DNA from: Aliidongia dinghuensis
Lineage (GTDB): Bacteria > Pseudomonadota > Alphaproteobacteria > ATCC43930 > CGMCC-115725
Length of the DNA: 64,000 nucleotides
NCBI RefSeq assembly: GCF_014643535.1
Contig: NZ_BMJQ01000010.1
Coordinates: 124,001 to 188,000 of the forward strand
Reading direction: 5' to 3'
The translations under genes were made by a program, and so were the position numbers. Under the pieces are notes generated by a model. The model did not search any database and was not told where the DNA came from. It saw only the letters and a program-made list of their open reading frames with translations. This document shows, piece after piece, positions 61,985-64,000 of this stretch. Each line of letters opens with the position of its first letter. Positions within the stretch are counted from its first letter, which is position 1.

Positions 61985-62413
61985 TCAGTCGAAGACGACG
62001 CCCTTGCGCAAGAGGATGTTGCCATAGGGCCGGCGCTCGCCGGTGATCACGATCGCGTAGGCATTCTGCGCCCGGTCGTAGAAGTCGAACCGGTCGAGCG
62101 GATCGATCGGCGTGGTGCTGCCGGCGGCGCCCAGGATCTCGAGATAGTCGGCCACGGTCGGCGGAATGGCGTCCGGCTCGCCCACGACCTGCATGGTCGA
62201 GACCGGCCGCTCGACGAAATTATCGAGCGGCAGCACCGACAGCACGGCGGAGAGCAGCGCATTGCCGTCGACGCCGTCGAGCCGGATCAGCCGGCGCGCG
62301 AACGCCGCCGCCGGGAAGTTGGCGTCGACGAGCGCGATCTCGTCACCATGGCCCATCGAGGCGAGCGCATGGAGCAGGTCGGGCGTGAGCAGCGGGTCCA
62401 GTCCCAGCAGCAT
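61985..62413 (-). CDS. RbsD/FucU family protein (sugar mutarotase type)
   Basis: 142 aa. LASMGHGDEIALVDANFPA (quoted in part) with the catalytic His and Asp, and AYAIVITGERRPYGNILLRKG at the C-terminus, are the FucU/RbsD signature. It interconverts anomers of fucose or ribose; FucU is the closer fit by the C-terminal Y-G-N motif. It follows the SGNH hydrolase by 24 bases on the same strand and is probably co-transcribed. Confidence 0.88.
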   Translation of the reverse strand: MLLGLDPLLTPDLLHALASMGHGDEIALVDANFPAAAFARRLIRLDGVDGNALLSAVLSVLPLDNFVERPVSTMQVVGEPDAIPPTVADYLEILGAAGSTTPIDPLDRFDFYDRAQNAYAIVITGERRPYGNILLRKGVVFD

Positions 62414-62437
62414 GGCGGGTTCTCCCTAAGAGGTCGG

Positions 62438-63679
62438 TCAATGGGGCTTGAATAGCCCAAGGTCGATCGAGGCGGCCATCGCGGCATAGCCGGCGTCGTT
62501 CGGATGCAGATGGTCGCCGCTGTCGTAGCCGGGCGCCAGGTGGACCGGTCGGGCCGGATCGCGCATGATCTGGTCGAAATCGAGCACGGCATCGAAAGCG
62601 CCGCTCTCGCGGATCCAGCGATTGACCGCCTGCCGCATCGTCTCGCCCTGGGTCGCCCAGTAGGGCGAATCCTCGAACGGCAGCAGGGTCGCGCCATAGA
62701 TCTTCAGCCCATGATCGTGCGCCCGGTCGGCCAGTTGCCTGAGTGCCGCGATGATCTGGGACACATCGACCGGCGTGTCGGGCGCGTGCCCGATATCGTT
62801 GATGCCGAGCAGCACGGTCACGTAGCGCACGCCGGCCTGGGCCAGCACGTCCCGGTCGAAGCGGGCGAGCGCGTTCGGGCCGAACCTCGACTCGCTCAGC
62901 AGCCGGTTGCCGTCGATGCCTGCATTGACCACGCTGACGTGCCCGCCATAGCGGGCTTCGAGCCGGGCGGCCAGAAGATCGGGCCAGCGCCGATCGGCGT
63001 CGACCGTCGAATGCTGTCCGTCGGTAATCGAGTCGCCGAGGGTGACGACGGCGGCGTCGCCAGCTTGGCCCTCAACCTCGATGCCGCTCAGCACCGGACG
63101 CGCCAGAATGGGCGCAGCACCAGCGAGACTCGCCGCCGCGGTCTGGTCGCCCGGCGCCACATAACCTGTCTGCACGCCCAGCGAATGCTGGGTAATCGGG
63201 CCGGTGTCGGCCGGGAAATAGAGGCTGACGGTCACGTCCGCCCCGGAGGGCACGGCAAGGTCGATCGGATCGCTCAGATAGTCGGCCCCTTTCGGGATCG
63301 CGAACCGGCCCTGGCCGGCGAATGTCACGACATGATCCGGCGCATCCCTACCCGACAGACAAACATGCACCGCACCGACGATGAGCGGCGCCCGGCCCAG
63401 GCCGTTGGACAGGCGCAGTCGGATCCTGGACCCGCCGATGCTGACATGGGCGACGAGCCTGACGGTCTGGTCCTTGTAGCTGGGCGACGGCTTGTCGGCG
63501 GTTAGGAGCGGATCGGACGGACTGGCGCCCCAGGTCCCGACCCACCGGTCGCCGGCTTCGGCCGAATGGGCGAGTGCCGAGAGCAAAAGGCCGACCAAGA
63601 GGCATCCGAACGCCACCCGGGTCATCCCTGGTCGGCCGGCCTTCGCCGAGCGCCTGCGGAACATGTGGCTTGGCCTCAC
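62438..63679 (-). CDS. Exported SGNH/GDSL hydrolase
   Basis: 413 aa with an N-terminal signal peptide (GCLLVGLLLSALAHS, cleavage near AEA-GD). The start may be the later ATG giving MTRVAFG. The GDSL block is VVTLGDSITDGQHST, block III is LLGINDIGH and the catalytic Asp-x-x-His is in HLAPGYDSGDHLHPNDAG. A beta-sandwich domain (DRWVGTWGASPSDP) precedes it, as in extracellular lipase/esterase-like SGNH proteins. Likely an envelope or secreted esterase; the substrate is unknown. Confidence 0.88.
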   Translation of the reverse strand: MRPSHMFRRRSAKAGRPGMTRVAFGCLLVGLLLSALAHSAEAGDRWVGTWGASPSDPLLTADKPSPSYKDQTVRLVAHVSIGGSRIRLRLSNGLGRAPLIVGAVHVCLSGRDAPDHVVTFAGQGRFAIPKGADYLSDPIDLAVPSGADVTVSLYFPADTGPITQHSLGVQTGYVAPGDQTAAASLAGAAPILARPVLSGIEVEGQAGDAAVVTLGDSITDGQHSTVDADRRWPDLLAARLEARYGGHVSVVNAGIDGNRLLSESRFGPNALARFDRDVLAQAGVRYVTVLLGINDIGHAPDTPVDVSQIIAALRQLADRAHDHGLKIYGATLLPFEDSPYWATQGETMRQAVNRWIRESGAFDAVLDFDQIMRDPARPVHLAPGYDSGDHLHPNDAGYAAMAASIDLGLFKPH

Positions 63680-63838
63680 GGTCGTTCAACGGATCACGGC
63701 CACGCGGACGAGGCGGCGCCGGGGGAAGATGCCTGTCGGGGTCACGATCCTGCTCGACCGCCGGTGGAGTGGCAACCGGTTCTTTCGAGCATCGGCCAAC
63801 CCGATGCATTCCCCTTACGGGAGGTGCGGGATGGGATC

Positions 63839-64000
63839 TCAGAACGGCTCGACGAACGGCCTCAAGTCGACCTCGTGGCTCCAGGCCGAGCGGTGCTGGC
63901 GATGGAGCTGCCAATAGGCGTCCGCGATCGGGTCGAGCTGCAGCATTCCGTCCGGCCCTTTCTCGGCTCGGCGCTGCGGCACGCGGCTGTTCAAGCGCTC
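63839..64000 (-). CDS. C-terminal end of an SDR-family oxidoreductase, partial
   Basis: 53 residues visible at the window edge. The segment IADAYWQLHRQHRSAWSHEV, followed by DLRPFVEPF, matches the C-terminal tail of many classical short-chain dehydrogenases. The catalytic Ser-Tyr-Lys and the nucleotide-binding domain lie beyond the window. The substrate cannot be inferred. Confidence 0.75.
   Translation of the reverse strand, partial: ERLNSRVPQRRAEKGPDGMLQLDPIADAYWQLHRQHRSAWSHEVDLRPFVEPF

Overview
The window is about 64 kb of a high-GC chromosome. It is most likely alphaproteobacterial, of a Rhodospirillales/Reyranella/Azospirillum-like type. Supporting signs are the tsaE-amgK-murU-addB-addA-trxA cell-wall and recombination block, AddAB instead of RecBCD, the box benzoyl-CoA pathway, short palindromic REP hairpins, and strong GC bias at third codon positions. 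The exact genus cannot be read from the sequence.

Layout. (1) 1-14 kb, core genome: tail of tsaE, amgK, murU, addB and addA in an overlapping operon; a class III nucleotide cyclase on the opposite strand; trxA; a RarD-type EamA permease; a DUF423 protein; a DEAD-box RNA helicase; a YajQ-family protein; tRNA-Glu(CUC). (2) 14.1-32.77 kb, an integrated mobile element of about 18.6 kb. It lies between two identical 47-bp copies of the 3' half of tRNA-Glu. It carries an intact tyrosine integrase at the right end, a fragment of a second integrase at the left end, a VirE-type primase/helicase, four small excisionase/AlpA-like DNA-binding proteins, one phage tail tape-measure protein with no other virion gene, decayed IS pieces, and many unknown genes. 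Among the unknowns are GIY-YIG-like, HEPN-like and PD-(D/E)XK-like proteins. It looks like a phage satellite or a decayed, composite prophage-like island. (3) 33-46.2 kb: an MFS transporter, a universal stress protein, a luciferase-like oxidoreductase, then a divergent aerobic benzoate module: substrate-binding protein, hydrolase, benzoate-CoA ligase and flavodoxin on the minus strand; boxR, boxC, boxB and an adrenodoxin-type NADPH reductase on the plus strand. No boxA is present, and flavodoxin plus reductase may replace it. (4) 46.2-54.4 kb: unknown genes, a MarR regulator, a hybrid sensor kinase, and a phosphonate-type ABC transporter whose ATPase and permease are one polypeptide. (5) 54.4-64 kb: an FMN-dependent glutamate-synthase-like protein; a T4-lysozyme-like muramidase beside two exported proteins of unknown function (a possible toxin/immunity set); ilvD; chorismate mutase; a peroxiredoxin; an RbsD/FucU protein; an SGNH hydrolase; the end of an SDR gene.

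Functionally the window joins peptidoglycan recycling and double-strand-break repair (left), a horizontally acquired island (middle), and benzoate catabolism, phosphonate uptake, signalling and amino-acid synthesis (right). The strongest leads are the BoxA-less electron chain for BoxB, the lone tape-measure protein in a tRNA-integrated element, the muramidase neighbourhood, and a structured candidate small RNA and an iteron-like repeat field inside the element. All family calls rest on reading motifs by eye; no database search was run.
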